In this document: positions 55,739 to 63,926 of the stretch, in pieces
Position numbering within the stretch: position 1 is the stretch's first letter
Layout: each line of letters starts with the position of its first letter
Assembly: GCA_964605145.1 (NCBI GenBank)
Contig: CAZSBG010000014.1
Span: 15,719 to 79,718 of the forward strand
From: CAZSBG01 sp964605145
GTDB taxonomy: Bacteria; Zhuqueibacterota; Zhuqueibacteria; Thermofontimicrobiales; Thermofontimicrobiaceae
Length of the DNA: 64,000 bases
Direction: 5' to 3'
Made by a program: the position numbers and the translations under genes
The notes under the pieces: generated by a model
What the model was told of the DNA's origin: nothing
Databases searched by the model: none
Seen by the model: only the letters and a program-made list of their open reading frames with translations

Positions 55739-56257
55739 TCAGCTTTCTTTTTGTTTTTTAATTTCGTTTAACACCACAACCGAAGCGGTTAACAGACCGT
55801 GAAGGACGTTTACCATACCTCTCAGGGGAGCTCCAAACATTCCCACTGTTTGTGCGATCACTTCCTCTTTGGAAGGTAATTTAGCAATTTCTTCAATTCG
55901 GTCTTTATCATACACCTGACCTTCAAAAACGCATGCTTTCAAACTGAGATTCTCGTTTTTCTTTCGAAAGTCAGTGAGTATTTTCGCTCCAATAATTGGA
56001 TCTTCCCGGCTTATTGCTACTGCTGTCGGGCCTGTAAAATATTCATTCAAATCGTCCCAGCCAATCTCACTTGCAGAAATTTTTGCCAGGGTATTTTTAA
56101 TGACCTTGAAATCAACTTTGACGTTGCGAAGTTGCGTCCGCAAGTCATTGATTTCTTCTACATTCAAGCCTTTGTAATCAGCTAAGTATACGCCATCGGA
56201 AGATGACAATGTATTAGCCAGTTCAGCGACTACTTTTTCTTTTTCTGGTTTCGCCAT
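55739..56257 (-). CDS. rplJ: 50S ribosomal protein L10
   Basis: 172 residues. It anchors L12 dimers to the ribosome stalk and in E. coli represses its own operon. Typical segments: ANTLSSSDGVYLADYKGL, LRNVKVDFKVIKNTLA, TGPTAVAIS. The C-terminal helix that binds L12 is present. 42 bp before rplL. Confidence 0.96.
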   Translation of the reverse strand: MAKPEKEKVVAELANTLSSSDGVYLADYKGLNVEEINDLRTQLRNVKVDFKVIKNTLAKISASEIGWDDLNEYFTGPTAVAISREDPIIGAKILTDFRKKNENLSLKACVFEGQVYDKDRIEEIAKLPSKEEVIAQTVGMFGAPLRGMVNVLHGLLTASVVVLNEIKKQKES

Positions 56258-56294
56258 TTGTCTGTGTTCCTCAATCGCAAAGAATGTTTTCTTT

Positions 56295-56996
56295 TTATTT
56301 TAATTCATCCATTAACGCAGCTCGATCCAGCTTTATACTGGGCCCCATGGTCGTCGATAATGTTGCAGAACGAATATACTGTCCTTTTGATGATGCCGGC
56401 TTCAATCGCATAATCGTTTCGAGAAAGGCTTTAATATTCTCTTTAATCTGGGCTGCGCTGAAAGACGCCTTACCTGCCACCACGTGAAGATTACCATTCC
56501 GATCCACGCGGAAATCAATTCGTCCGGCTTTTATATCTTTGACCGCCTGTCCAACTTCCAAGGTTACCGTACCACTTTTGGGATTTGGCATCATTCCTTT
56601 GGGACCAAGAATTCGCCCCAGCTTTCCAACGGTGCTCATGGCATCCGGGGTGGCGATGATGACATCACAATCCAGCCATCCCTGTTGCAATTTTTCCACG
56701 TATTCATCTAATCCCACATAATCGGCGCCGGCTTCTTCGGCTTCCTTTTCTTTCCCTCCCTTTGTCAGCACCAACACTCTCACGGTTTTCCCAGTCCCAT
56801 GGGGCAAGGCCACGGTTCCGCGCACCATCTGGTCGGCATGTCGGGGATCGACTCCCAGTCTTACGACCACATCGATTGTTTCATCAAATTTCGTTGAAGC
56901 CATGCTTTTCATCAGGTCGATTGCAGGTTCCAACTCGTAGGTTTTACTTTTATCGAGCTTTGCCACTTGTTCATTATATCGATTGCTTCTCTTCAT
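56295..56996 (-). CDS. rplA: 50S ribosomal protein L1
   Basis: 233 residues with VVRLGVDPRHADQMVRGTV, LPHGTGKTVRV, GRILGPKGMMPNPKSGTV and the C-terminal GKASFSAAQIKENI. L1 forms the mobile stalk near the E site. 36 bp after rplK, 37 bp before rplJ. Confidence 0.98.
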   Translation of the reverse strand: MKRSNRYNEQVAKLDKSKTYELEPAIDLMKSMASTKFDETIDVVVRLGVDPRHADQMVRGTVALPHGTGKTVRVLVLTKGGKEKEAEEAGADYVGLDEYVEKLQQGWLDCDVIIATPDAMSTVGKLGRILGPKGMMPNPKSGTVTLEVGQAVKDIKAGRIDFRVDRNGNLHVVAGKASFSAAQIKENIKAFLETIMRLKPASSKGQYIRSATLSTTMGPSIKLDRAALMDELK

Positions 56997-57032
56997 ACTA
57001 TCTCCGTAAAAACAGATAATTTTCGTATAGAA

Positions 57033-57458
57033 TTAACCCTCAACCGTAATGCCCATACTGCGTGCAGTTCCTTCGATCATTCTCATCGCCATTTCAACAT
57101 CAAAAGCATTGAGGTCTTGCATTTTGGTTTCAGCGATTTCGCGGACCTGGGCTTTAGTCACCTTACCGACTTTGTTTCGATTCGGCTCGCCTGATCCTTT
57201 ATCCAATCCTGCAGCTTTCTTCAATAGGATGGGCGCTGGTGGAGTCTTTGTGATAAACGTAAAAGACCGATCCCCGTAAACCGTGATGATTACTGGAATG
57301 ATAAGTCCTTTTTTATCCTGTGTTCGAGCGTTAAACGCTTTGCAGAATTCCATGATATTCACACCATGCTGTCCGAGCGCCGGACCAACAGGTGGTGATG
57401 GTGTTGCATTACCAGCAGGAATCTGTAACTTGATTGATCCGATTACTTTCTTGGCCAT
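57033..57458 (-). CDS. rplK: 50S ribosomal protein L11
   Basis: 141 residues with IKLQIPAGNATPSPPVGPALGQ (the proline-rich N-terminus) and GTARSMGI at the end. L11 forms the GTPase-associated centre and is needed for RelA activation. It is 6 bp after nusG. Confidence 0.98.
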   Translation of the reverse strand: MAKKVIGSIKLQIPAGNATPSPPVGPALGQHGVNIMEFCKAFNARTQDKKGLIIPVIITVYGDRSFTFITKTPPAPILLKKAAGLDKGSGEPNRNKVGKVTKAQVREIAETKMQDLNAFDVEMAMRMIEGTARSMGITVEG

Positions 57459-57464
57459 TTAATT

Positions 57465-58007
57465 TTATTTCTCCAATTCTACTTGTAAAAAATCTAATTC
57501 TACAGGTGTCAGTTGATTGAACACACTCACCATAACCTTCACCTTCTTTTTTTCTTCATTAACTTCTTTAACAACGCCTGTGAAATCTGTAAAAGGGCCA
57601 TCCGTCACTTTAATTGGGTCTCCAACTCTGAACGGAATGTCTAACAGTTCGCGATTCTTCAAATCATCCACACGTCCCATAATTCTCTTTATCTCATCGG
57701 GACGCAAAGGTTGAGGCTTGTTTTTGGAACCCAGAAAACTTGTCACCCCGGGGGTATTGGCAATGATATGGACTGTATCTTTGTCGACATCCATTTGGAC
57801 CAAAATATACCCTGGAAAGAAGATCTTATTTTTCATCTTCTTTTTTCCATCCCGCATCTCTGTCACTTCTTCTGACGGGACAAGGATTTGTGGTATTTTG
57901 TCCTCAAGGCCCATCCGGGTTGCCTCGTTTTCAATGTAGGCTTTGACTTTATTTTCATGACCGGACAGGACATGAATCACGTACCATTTTTTTTCTTGTT
58001 CTTCCAA
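57465..58007 (-). CDS. nusG: Transcription elongation factor NusG (TTG start)
   Basis: 180 residues. The N-terminal NGN domain (KKWYVIHVLSGHENKVKAYI, FFPGYILVQM) and C-terminal KOW domain (FRVGDPIKVTDGPFTDFTG) are complete. The start is TTG at 58007 with GAGGGG upstream; the nearest ATG is out of frame. NusG binds RNA polymerase and links it to Rho or S10. It lies between secE and rplK. Confidence 0.97.
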   Translation of the reverse strand: MEEQEKKWYVIHVLSGHENKVKAYIENEATRMGLEDKIPQILVPSEEVTEMRDGKKKMKNKIFFPGYILVQMDVDKDTVHIIANTPGVTSFLGSKNKPQPLRPDEIKRIMGRVDDLKNRELLDIPFRVGDPIKVTDGPFTDFTGVVKEVNEEKKKVKVMVSVFNQLTPVELDFLQVELEK

Positions 58008-58038
58008 CAGCCCCTCTAACTACTACGTTTAATTCAAA

Positions 58039-58221
58039 TCAAAATATGAAGTTTAACAACCCTTCTAATACTTTATCTGTTATCCAGATAAAAATAGTGA
58101 TCACCAGAGTCAAAGCGATAACGATAAGTGTCGTTCCTTTCAATTCCTCACGAGTCGGCCAACTAACCTTAGACATTTCCTGTCTAACTTCCTGCAAAAA
58201 TTTGTTTATTTTTCGGAACAT
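58039..58221 (-). CDS. secE: Preprotein translocase subunit SecE
   Basis: 60 residues, the short one-helix form: an amphipathic helix (FLQEVRQEMSKVSWPTREEL with the conserved SWPT) and one membrane helix. It clamps SecY. It lies between tRNA-Trp and nusG, the universal position. Confidence 0.95.
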   Translation of the reverse strand: MFRKINKFLQEVRQEMSKVSWPTREELKGTTLIVIALTLVITIFIWITDKVLEGLLNFIF

Positions 58222-58267
58222 TAAATTTTATGACTCCAACAGAATGTTTAAATTAACCAAAAATTAG

Positions 58268-58341
58268 CAGGCCAGGAGGGATTCGAACCCCCATCACCCG
58301 GTTTTGGAGACCGGTGCTCTAGCCGTTAGAGCTACTGGCCT
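58268..58341 (-). tRNA. tRNA-Trp (CCA anticodon)
   Basis: 74 nt. The acceptor arms AGGCCAG and CTGGCCT pair, the D-loop reads TAGCTC and the T-loop GGTTCGAATCC. The anticodon loop CTCCAAA gives CCA. The 3' CCA is not encoded. It lies between rpmG and secE. Confidence 0.95.
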
Positions 58342-58348
58342 AACCTGT

Positions 58349-58498
58349 TTATCGTGTTTCCTTATGAACTGTATGTTTGTCACAAAAACGACAATATTTT
58401 TTAAATTCAACTCGTCCTGAATGCTTTCTCTTATTTTTCGTCGTGTTATAATTTCGATGCTTGCATTCAGTGCATTCAAGTATGACAAGGTCTCTCAT
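58349..58498 (-). CDS. rpmG: 50S ribosomal protein L33, zinc-binding type
   Basis: 49 residues: MRDLVILECTECKHRNYNTT through VEFKKYCRFCDKHTVHKETR. Cys9, 12, 36 and 39 make the zinc ribbon. It fits the gap between tuf and tRNA-Trp, the usual rpmG place beside secE in many phyla. Confidence 0.95.
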   Translation of the reverse strand: MRDLVILECTECKHRNYNTTKNKRKHSGRVEFKKYCRFCDKHTVHKETR

Positions 58499-58548
58499 TT
58501 TATTTACCTGTATGTAAATATCACGTCAATATTTTATAAAAATCTATA

Positions 58549-59751
58549 TTATTCAATAATTTGAGTCACAACACCAGCGCCCACTGTTCGGCCGCCTTCT
58601 CGAATTGCAAATCGCAATCCTTCTTCCATGGCGATCGGGGTGATCAGCTCCACATCCATATTGATATTATCACCTGGCATCACCATCTCAACACCTTCAG
58701 GCATCGCGATCGATCCGGTCACATCCGTTGTTCGGAAGTAAAACTGGGGACGGTAGCCATTGAAAAACGGTGTGTGTCGGCCACCCTCTTCCTTGGTCAG
58801 CACGTAAACCTCGCCCTTGAATTTCGTATGGGGATTGATGCTGCCAACCGCTGAAACAACCTGACCGCGTTCCAACTCTTCTTTGTCTACGCCGCGAAGC
58901 AATAAACCAACGTTATCACCGGCCTGGCCTTCGTCTAAAAGCTTGCGGAACATCTCTACGCCTGTGCACACCGTCTTGCGACGTGTGCCAAGACCCACGA
59001 TCTCAACTTCATTGCCAACATGGATTATACCGCGTTCCACTCGGCCTGTACCAACAGTGCCACGACCCGTGATGGAAAATACATCTTCAACTGGCATCAG
59101 AAACGGTTTGTCCGTGGCGCGTTCCGGCGTCGGAATATAAGCATCCACGGCATCCAGCAATTCCTGTATCGATTCCCATTCAGAGCCTGTGAAATCTCCT
59201 GACACTCCTTTTTCCATCGCTTGAAGCGCGCTGCCCTTGATGATTGGAATCTCATCGCCGGGGAATTCGTACTGGCTCAGCAATTCACGAAGTTCCAGTT
59301 CCACCAATTCAAGTAATTCGGGATCGTCAACCTGGTCGGTCTTGTTCATGTAAACGACGATCGACGGTACGTTCACCTGACGGGCCAGAAGAATGTGCTC
59401 GCGCGTCTGAGGCATGGGGCCGTCTGCTGCAGATACCACCAGAATCGATCCATCCATCTGCGCCGCACCCGTGATCATGTTCTTGATATAATCCGCGTGA
59501 CCAGGACAGTCCACGTGAGCATAGTGACGCTTGTCTGTCTCGTATTCCACGTGCGCTGTGTTGATCGTTATACCGCGCGCTTTCTCTTCAGGCGCATTGT
59601 CGATCTCATCGTATTTCTTTATGCTTGCCTGACCTTTGTTGGCTAAGTACATGGTCATCGCCGCTGTCAGTGTCGTCTTGCCATGATCTACATGACCTAT
59701 CGTCCCTATATTTACATGCGGCTTCGTCCGCTCAAATTTTGCCTTCGCCAT
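58549..59751 (-). CDS. tuf: Elongation factor Tu, copy in the tRNA operon
   Basis: 400 residues, apparently identical in protein and DNA to the copy at 42407-43609. The ATG at 59751 begins MAKAKFERTK and has GGAGG 9 bases upstream; the frame opens 12 codons earlier at 59787, but those residues have no match in EF-Tu. The position after four tRNA genes and before tRNA-Trp/secE is the classic tufB location. Confidence 0.98.
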   Translation of the reverse strand: MAKAKFERTKPHVNIGTIGHVDHGKTTLTAAMTMYLANKGQASIKKYDEIDNAPEEKARGITINTAHVEYETDKRHYAHVDCPGHADYIKNMITGAAQMDGSILVVSAADGPMPQTREHILLARQVNVPSIVVYMNKTDQVDDPELLELVELELRELLSQYEFPGDEIPIIKGSALQAMEKGVSGDFTGSEWESIQELLDAVDAYIPTPERATDKPFLMPVEDVFSITGRGTVGTGRVERGIIHVGNEVEIVGLGTRRKTVCTGVEMFRKLLDEGQAGDNVGLLLRGVDKEELERGQVVSAVGSINPHTKFKGEVYVLTKEEGGRHTPFFNGYRPQFYFRTTDVTGSIAMPEGVEMVMPGDNINMDVELITPIAMEEGLRFAIREGGRTVGAGVVTQIIE

Positions 59752-59806
59752 GACTGGATACCTCCGCGAAAAATTATTATTTTTCAATCGTATGAATTAT
59801 ATCATG

Positions 59807-59879
59807 AGCCCACGACCAGGATTGAACTGGTGACCTCATCCTTACCAAGGATGTGCTCTACCGACTGAGCTACGTGGGC
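59807..59879 (-). tRNA. tRNA-Thr (GGT anticodon)
   Basis: 73 nt. Acceptor arms GCCCACG and CGTGGGC pair; the anticodon loop TTGGTAA gives GGT. T-loop AGTTCAATCC. No encoded CCA. Directly upstream of tuf. Confidence 0.95.
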
Positions 59880-59958
59880 ACCATTTAAAAATTTGAAGCC
59901 AATCAAAAAAAAACCACTAATTTCAGCCAGAATAAAAATCATCCCGATATGACATTCT

Positions 59959-60133
59959 AAACCCCTCATACATAGCTACCGAAAATAGAAATAAGATCAT
60001 TACACAGCTAGAGAAATTAAATTTCTCTTATTCACCACACAACCCACAATTCGAAAACTCTGACGAATCTCCCCTGGTCTCTTGTTCATAGTGTCTTTCG
60101 CGTGTAATATGTGGGAGCCAATATGAGGGGTTT
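59959..60133. repeat. 175-bp segment bounded by a perfect 12-bp inverted repeat inside the tRNA operon
   Basis: AAACCCCTCATA (59959-59970) and TATGAGGGGTTT (60122-60133) are perfect complements 151 bp apart. Inside are a 19-bp palindrome (AGAGAAATT-A-AATTTCTCT at 60010-60028) and a possible CCCACA/TGTGGG pairing. It fills the gap between tRNA-Gly and tRNA-Thr(GGT), where other spacers in the operon are under 30 bp. It could be a small mobile element (MITE-like) or a structured non-coding RNA; no target duplication is visible. Confidence 0.5.
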
Positions 60134-60142
60134 ACCTTGTTG

Positions 60143-60216
60143 AGCGGGAAACGGGATTCGAACCCGCGACATTCAGCTTGGAAGGCTGATGCTCTAGCCA
60201 GCTGAGCTATTCCCGC
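60143..60216 (-). tRNA. tRNA-Gly (TCC anticodon)
   Basis: 74 nt. Acceptor arms GCGGGAA and TTCCCGC pair; the anticodon loop CTTCCAA gives TCC. T-loop GGTTCGAATCC. No encoded CCA. Confidence 0.95.
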
Positions 60217-60243
60217 AAAAAATAGAACAATTCAATATTTTTG

Positions 60244-60325
60244 TGGGAAGGGGAGGATTCGAACCTCCGAAGGCTGAGCCGACAGATTTACAGTCTGTTC
60301 CCTTTGGCCACTCGGGAACCTTCCC
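60244..60325 (-). tRNA. tRNA-Tyr (GTA anticodon)
   Basis: 82 nt with the long variable arm expected for tRNA-Tyr. Acceptor arms GGGAAGG and CCTTCCC pair; the anticodon loop CTGTAAA gives GTA. No encoded CCA. Confidence 0.95.
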
Positions 60326-60336
60326 GTTTTTTCATG

Positions 60337-60409
60337 AGCCACCAGCAGGAATCGAACCCGCGACAGCCTCATTACAAGTGAGGTGCTCTACCTACTGAGC
60401 TATGGTGGC
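60337..60409 (-). tRNA. tRNA-Thr (TGT anticodon)
   Basis: 73 nt. Acceptor arms GCCACCA and TGGTGGC pair; the anticodon loop CTTGTAA gives TGT. It is the first gene after the promoter at 60484-60511. Confidence 0.95.
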
Positions 60410-60483
60410 ATCAAATTTTGCTACTCAACTTTATATTAAATAACCTTAACAATGGGGTAAACCGCTTTTTAGCTAAAACTTTA

Positions 60484-60511
60484 AATATATCATTTTTTTT
60501 TTCAAAGTCAA
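60484..60511 (-). promoter_or_regulatory. Sigma-70-type promoter of the tRNA-tuf operon
   Basis: TTGACT (60506-60511), a 16-bp A-rich spacer and TATATT (60484-60489), about 75 bp before tRNA-Thr(TGT). It lies directly after the cysS stop. Confidence 0.7.
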
Positions 60512-60521
60512 GACTTTTTTT

Positions 60522-61946
60522 TTATTTTTTTCTCCACGTTGTTTTATCTGGTCGGTCTTTAATTTCAATTCCAATCCCGTTTAATTTGTCCCGTATATAA
60601 TCAGCCATGTCCCACAATTTTTCTTCTCGCATCTTGCTGCGCACATCAATTAACAACTCGACAAGAGATGCTTCGATGTTCGATGAATCGTTACTTTTTT
60701 TATTATTGAGAATTCCAAGAAATTCATCAAATTCTTCGATGACTTGTTTTATTTTTTTCAGCGTCTGCAACTCACGATCAGACAACTCTGTCTTCGTCAA
60801 AATTAGATTTGCTTCTCTGACCAGATCAAAGATTTTCGAAATAGCGCCTGCAGTGTTAAAGTCGTCATCCATCTCATCGAGAAAATCCTGCTTGAGTTTA
60901 TCGATAGATGCCAACAAACCTGAATCACTTTTTTCATCACCAATTTCCTGATCAGCGATTATCTGATTAATATTATGCATTGTTGAAGTAATACGATCCA
61001 GCGCTTGTTTTGCTTCGAGAATTCTGTCCTCGCTGAAATTTATCGGACTGCGATAATGCTTTAACAGAAAAAACATGCGAATGGAAGTAGCGTCATATTT
61101 CTCCAGAATTTCCCGCGCTGTAAAAAAATTACCCAAAGATTTGGACATTTTTTCACCTTTGGTTATCAGAAATCCGTTATGCATCCAATACTTTACAAAC
61201 GGTTTTCCTGTGGCGCCTTCACTTTGGGCGATTTCATTTTCATGATGCGGGAAAATCAGATCACTGCCACCGGCGTGAATATCGATTGTCTCTCCCAGGT
61301 ACTTCATGGACATAACAGAGCATTCGATATGCCACCCGGGGCGACCTTTTCCCCACGGACTTTCCCAGTATGGCTCTCCCGGCTTTGCCGCTTTCCACAG
61401 AGCAAAATCAAGGGGATTTTCTTTACGGGTGTCTACCTCTACCCGCGCGCCAGACTGTAAGTCATCAATTTTTTTCCCTGAAAGCTTTCCATAATCTTTA
61501 AAATTTCCAACGCGATAAAATACATCACCGTTCACCCTGTAAGCCATATCCTTTTCAATCAGTGTGGATATAAGCTGGATGATTTCATCAACGTTTTCGG
61601 TAGCTTTTGGATTGATGGTGGCAGGTTTTATTCCCAGCGAGTTTGTATCATCATAAAATGCTTTTGTATATTTTTCTGCCACCTCTTTTGACGGGACTTT
61701 TTCTGAAATAGATTTTTCAATAATACGATCATCAATGTCCGTCAAGTTTACGATCAACTTTACCTCTAAACCTTTGTATTCCAAATAACGGCGGAAAATA
61801 TCATACATGATAAACGGACGTGCATTCCCCACATGAAAATAATCATACACGGTTGGCCCGCACAAATACATGCGTACTTTACCTGGTTCTACAGGAATGA
61901 ATTCTTCCTTTTTTCGGGTCAGGGTATTGTAAATTGTCAGCGCCAT
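60522..61946 (-). CDS. cysS: Cysteinyl-tRNA synthetase
   Basis: 474 residues, the normal length. Class I signatures: the HIGH-type FHVGN at about 37-41 and KMSKS (EKMSKSLGNF) near 270. The zinc ligand region has CGPTVYDY at the start and HIECSVM later. It charges tRNA-Cys. It lies about 0.5 kb downstream of gltX, in the same direction; a TATAAT at 61971-61976, 25 bp ahead of the start, may be its -10 element, but I found no -35 at the right distance. Confidence 0.97.
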   Translation of the reverse strand: MALTIYNTLTRKKEEFIPVEPGKVRMYLCGPTVYDYFHVGNARPFIMYDIFRRYLEYKGLEVKLIVNLTDIDDRIIEKSISEKVPSKEVAEKYTKAFYDDTNSLGIKPATINPKATENVDEIIQLISTLIEKDMAYRVNGDVFYRVGNFKDYGKLSGKKIDDLQSGARVEVDTRKENPLDFALWKAAKPGEPYWESPWGKGRPGWHIECSVMSMKYLGETIDIHAGGSDLIFPHHENEIAQSEGATGKPFVKYWMHNGFLITKGEKMSKSLGNFFTAREILEKYDATSIRMFFLLKHYRSPINFSEDRILEAKQALDRITSTMHNINQIIADQEIGDEKSDSGLLASIDKLKQDFLDEMDDDFNTAGAISKIFDLVREANLILTKTELSDRELQTLKKIKQVIEEFDEFLGILNNKKSNDSSNIEASLVELLIDVRSKMREEKLWDMADYIRDKLNGIGIEIKDRPDKTTWRKK

Positions 61947-62454
61947 AATGATTCACCTATGATTATCTTCATTATAATACATGAATATTAGTACTACATA
62001 GTCAAATTAAAAAAGGCCTCAAGATGCAAGGCAATATTTCCCTATTGTTGTCATTCCCGTACCACAGGCACTCCTTCCAGTCGCATGCCTGCAAAGTTGC
62101 ATTATATTTTTAGATGAAAGCAGACTTTGCTTTTAGGGAATCTCCTTGCGATATAGAATGAGATCCTGTTCTCCAAAAAGATGGCGGATCTACGACAAAG
62201 AACGCGAAGGCGACCAACGGAATTACCCCGGGTAAAGTCCAGAGGAAATGACAGAAAAAGGTAATCTGACTACGTATTAGATATTTTGCATCCCTCAGTT
62301 TATTTTTAGGAAAAAATCAAGCCATTCATAAACTCGTTATAAAGGAGAATAGTTCCATAATCTTTTTTCGAAAATTTTCTTTGTGTTTCTTTCAGAAAAT
62401 TGGTTTGATCTGTAAGTTTTCAATAATAGCGTAACAGTTAAAACTGCCAAAAAA
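61947..62454. other. Intergenic region with a decayed repeat-like segment
   Basis: About 500 bp between gltX and cysS. The part around 62040-62260 is less AT-rich and has scattered motifs of the GTCATTCCCG ... GGGAATCTCC ... GAATGAGATCC ... GAAATGACAG type, as in dispersed REP/MITE-style intergenic repeats. The motifs no longer pair well, so it looks like a degraded copy. No open frame and no convincing gltX terminator are seen. Confidence 0.45.
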
Positions 62455-63888
62455 TTAATTAGCTATTGCATCGCGAATGAATTTTTCACATCTTTCCTTG
62501 CCAAGAATTTCAGCGACTTCCGGCAACTCGGGACCGTGCAAAGTCCCGGTCAAAGCAATCCTGATTGGCATCCACAGGTCTTTGCCCATCACACCTGTTT
62601 CTTTTTGCACGGTTTTCATGATCACCCGAAATATATTTTTATCCAATTCTTCAATGGCGCTCAACTCACGGAGAAAAGACCAGAATATTTTTTGTGAGCT
62701 ATCCTTGCGTATCATGAGTTTGGCTTCGGGATTGTCCACAACAACGGTATCCTGATACAACACGGCTGCTTTATCAACCACTTGCTCCAGAACCTCCAGT
62801 TTATCCCGGATGATACTGATATTTCGTTTCACACTCTCAAAATCTTCGATCGGGTAGTTGGCCTGCTTCAGATACGGGATGGCAAGTCGTGTAAGCCGAT
62901 CCAAATCAATTTGTCGAATGTAATAGCCGTTCATCCAGTTCAGTTTTTCAACATCGAAAACAGCGGCTGACTTGGAAATTCGACCAAAATCGAACTCTTC
63001 AATCAGACGTTCGATGGAGAGAATTTCATCGCCGGAAATTGAAGACCAGCTTAGCAGGCTGAGAAAATTAATCATCACCTCAGGCAGATAGCCTTTGTAT
63101 CGATACTGATCGATGGATGTAGCGCCATGACGTTTGGACAATCGCATACGGTCCGGTCCCAGAATCATCGGAATATGTACGAATTCCGGAAGCGAGAATC
63201 CCAGCGCCTCATACATGACGATCTGTCTCGGAGTATTTGAAACATGATCATCCCCGCGAATGACATGGGTAATTTCCATCAATGCATCGTCGACAACAGC
63301 AGCAAAATTATACGTTGGAATTCCTTCGCTGCGCATGATAACAAAATCACCGATATTTTCCTGTTCAAACGACAATTCGCCCTTTACAAGATCGGTGAAC
63401 TGAATAGCGCCTTCCGGCACCTTGAACCGAATGGCAGGTTTTCTGCCTTCGGCTAAAAATGCTTCTTTCTGTGCTTTGGTCAGATTTCGACACCGACCAT
63501 TATAATTACTGCTCTCTCCACGAGCCAGGCTTTCTTTTCTCGCGATTTCCAGTTCTTCCGGCGTACAGAAACAGTGATACGCATGGCCTTTATCCAGCAA
63601 TTTTTTAGCATATTTTTCATAAATGGGGAATCGTTCCGATTGCCGGTAATTTTTATGAGGCCCACCGATATCCGGCCCTTCATCCCAATTTAAACCTAAC
63701 CAGCGTAAATCCTCATAAATATATTTGATATATTCATCTGCCGATCTTTCGGGATCGGTATCCTCAATTCTCAGAATAAATTTGCCATTCGTGTGACGGG
63801 CAAACAACCAGTTCAAAATTGCAGTTCTAACATTTCCAATGTGCAAATGCCCGGTTGGGCTTGGCGCGAACCTAACTCTTGTTTCCAT
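62455..63888 (-). CDS. gltX: Glutamyl-tRNA synthetase
   Basis: 477 residues from the ATG at 63888 (METRVRFAPSPTG, the family start); the frame opens at a TTG four codons earlier. HIGH motif HLHIGN near residue 14, KMSKS-type MRLSKRHG near 255, and the Cys cluster CFC ... GRC that binds zinc in many bacterial GluRS. It charges tRNA-Glu and possibly tRNA-Gln; no gln-tRNA synthetase is here. It ends 508 bp before cysS. Confidence 0.97.
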   Translation of the reverse strand: METRVRFAPSPTGHLHIGNVRTAILNWLFARHTNGKFILRIEDTDPERSADEYIKYIYEDLRWLGLNWDEGPDIGGPHKNYRQSERFPIYEKYAKKLLDKGHAYHCFCTPEELEIARKESLARGESSNYNGRCRNLTKAQKEAFLAEGRKPAIRFKVPEGAIQFTDLVKGELSFEQENIGDFVIMRSEGIPTYNFAAVVDDALMEITHVIRGDDHVSNTPRQIVMYEALGFSLPEFVHIPMILGPDRMRLSKRHGATSIDQYRYKGYLPEVMINFLSLLSWSSISGDEILSIERLIEEFDFGRISKSAAVFDVEKLNWMNGYYIRQIDLDRLTRLAIPYLKQANYPIEDFESVKRNISIIRDKLEVLEQVVDKAAVLYQDTVVVDNPEAKLMIRKDSSQKIFWSFLRELSAIEELDKNIFRVIMKTVQKETGVMGKDLWMPIRIALTGTLHGPELPEVAEILGKERCEKFIRDAIAN

Positions 63889-63907
63889 AATAATTCTCAA
63901 TCCTTTT

Positions 63908-63926
63908 GATAATGATCATCATTTTC
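63908..63926. promoter_or_regulatory. Fur-box-like site upstream of gltX
   Basis: GATAATGATCATCATTTTC matches 17 of 19 positions of the E. coli Fur consensus. It lies 20 bp before the gltX start. The sequence is AT-rich and no fur gene is seen here, so it may be chance. Confidence 0.35.

Noticed and set aside
58294..58488. Minus-strand frame of 64 codons
   Set aside because: It is an out-of-frame reading of rpmG continuing through tRNA-Trp.
58549..59751. Second tuf as an assembly duplicate
   Set aside because: Both flanks differ from the first copy and each copy sits in its own classic context (after fusA; after the tRNA cluster).
59752..59787. Twelve extra N-terminal residues on the second EF-Tu
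   Set aside because: They are absent from EF-Tu, have no ribosome site, and the shared GGAGG lies 9 bases before the MAKAKFERTK start in both copies.
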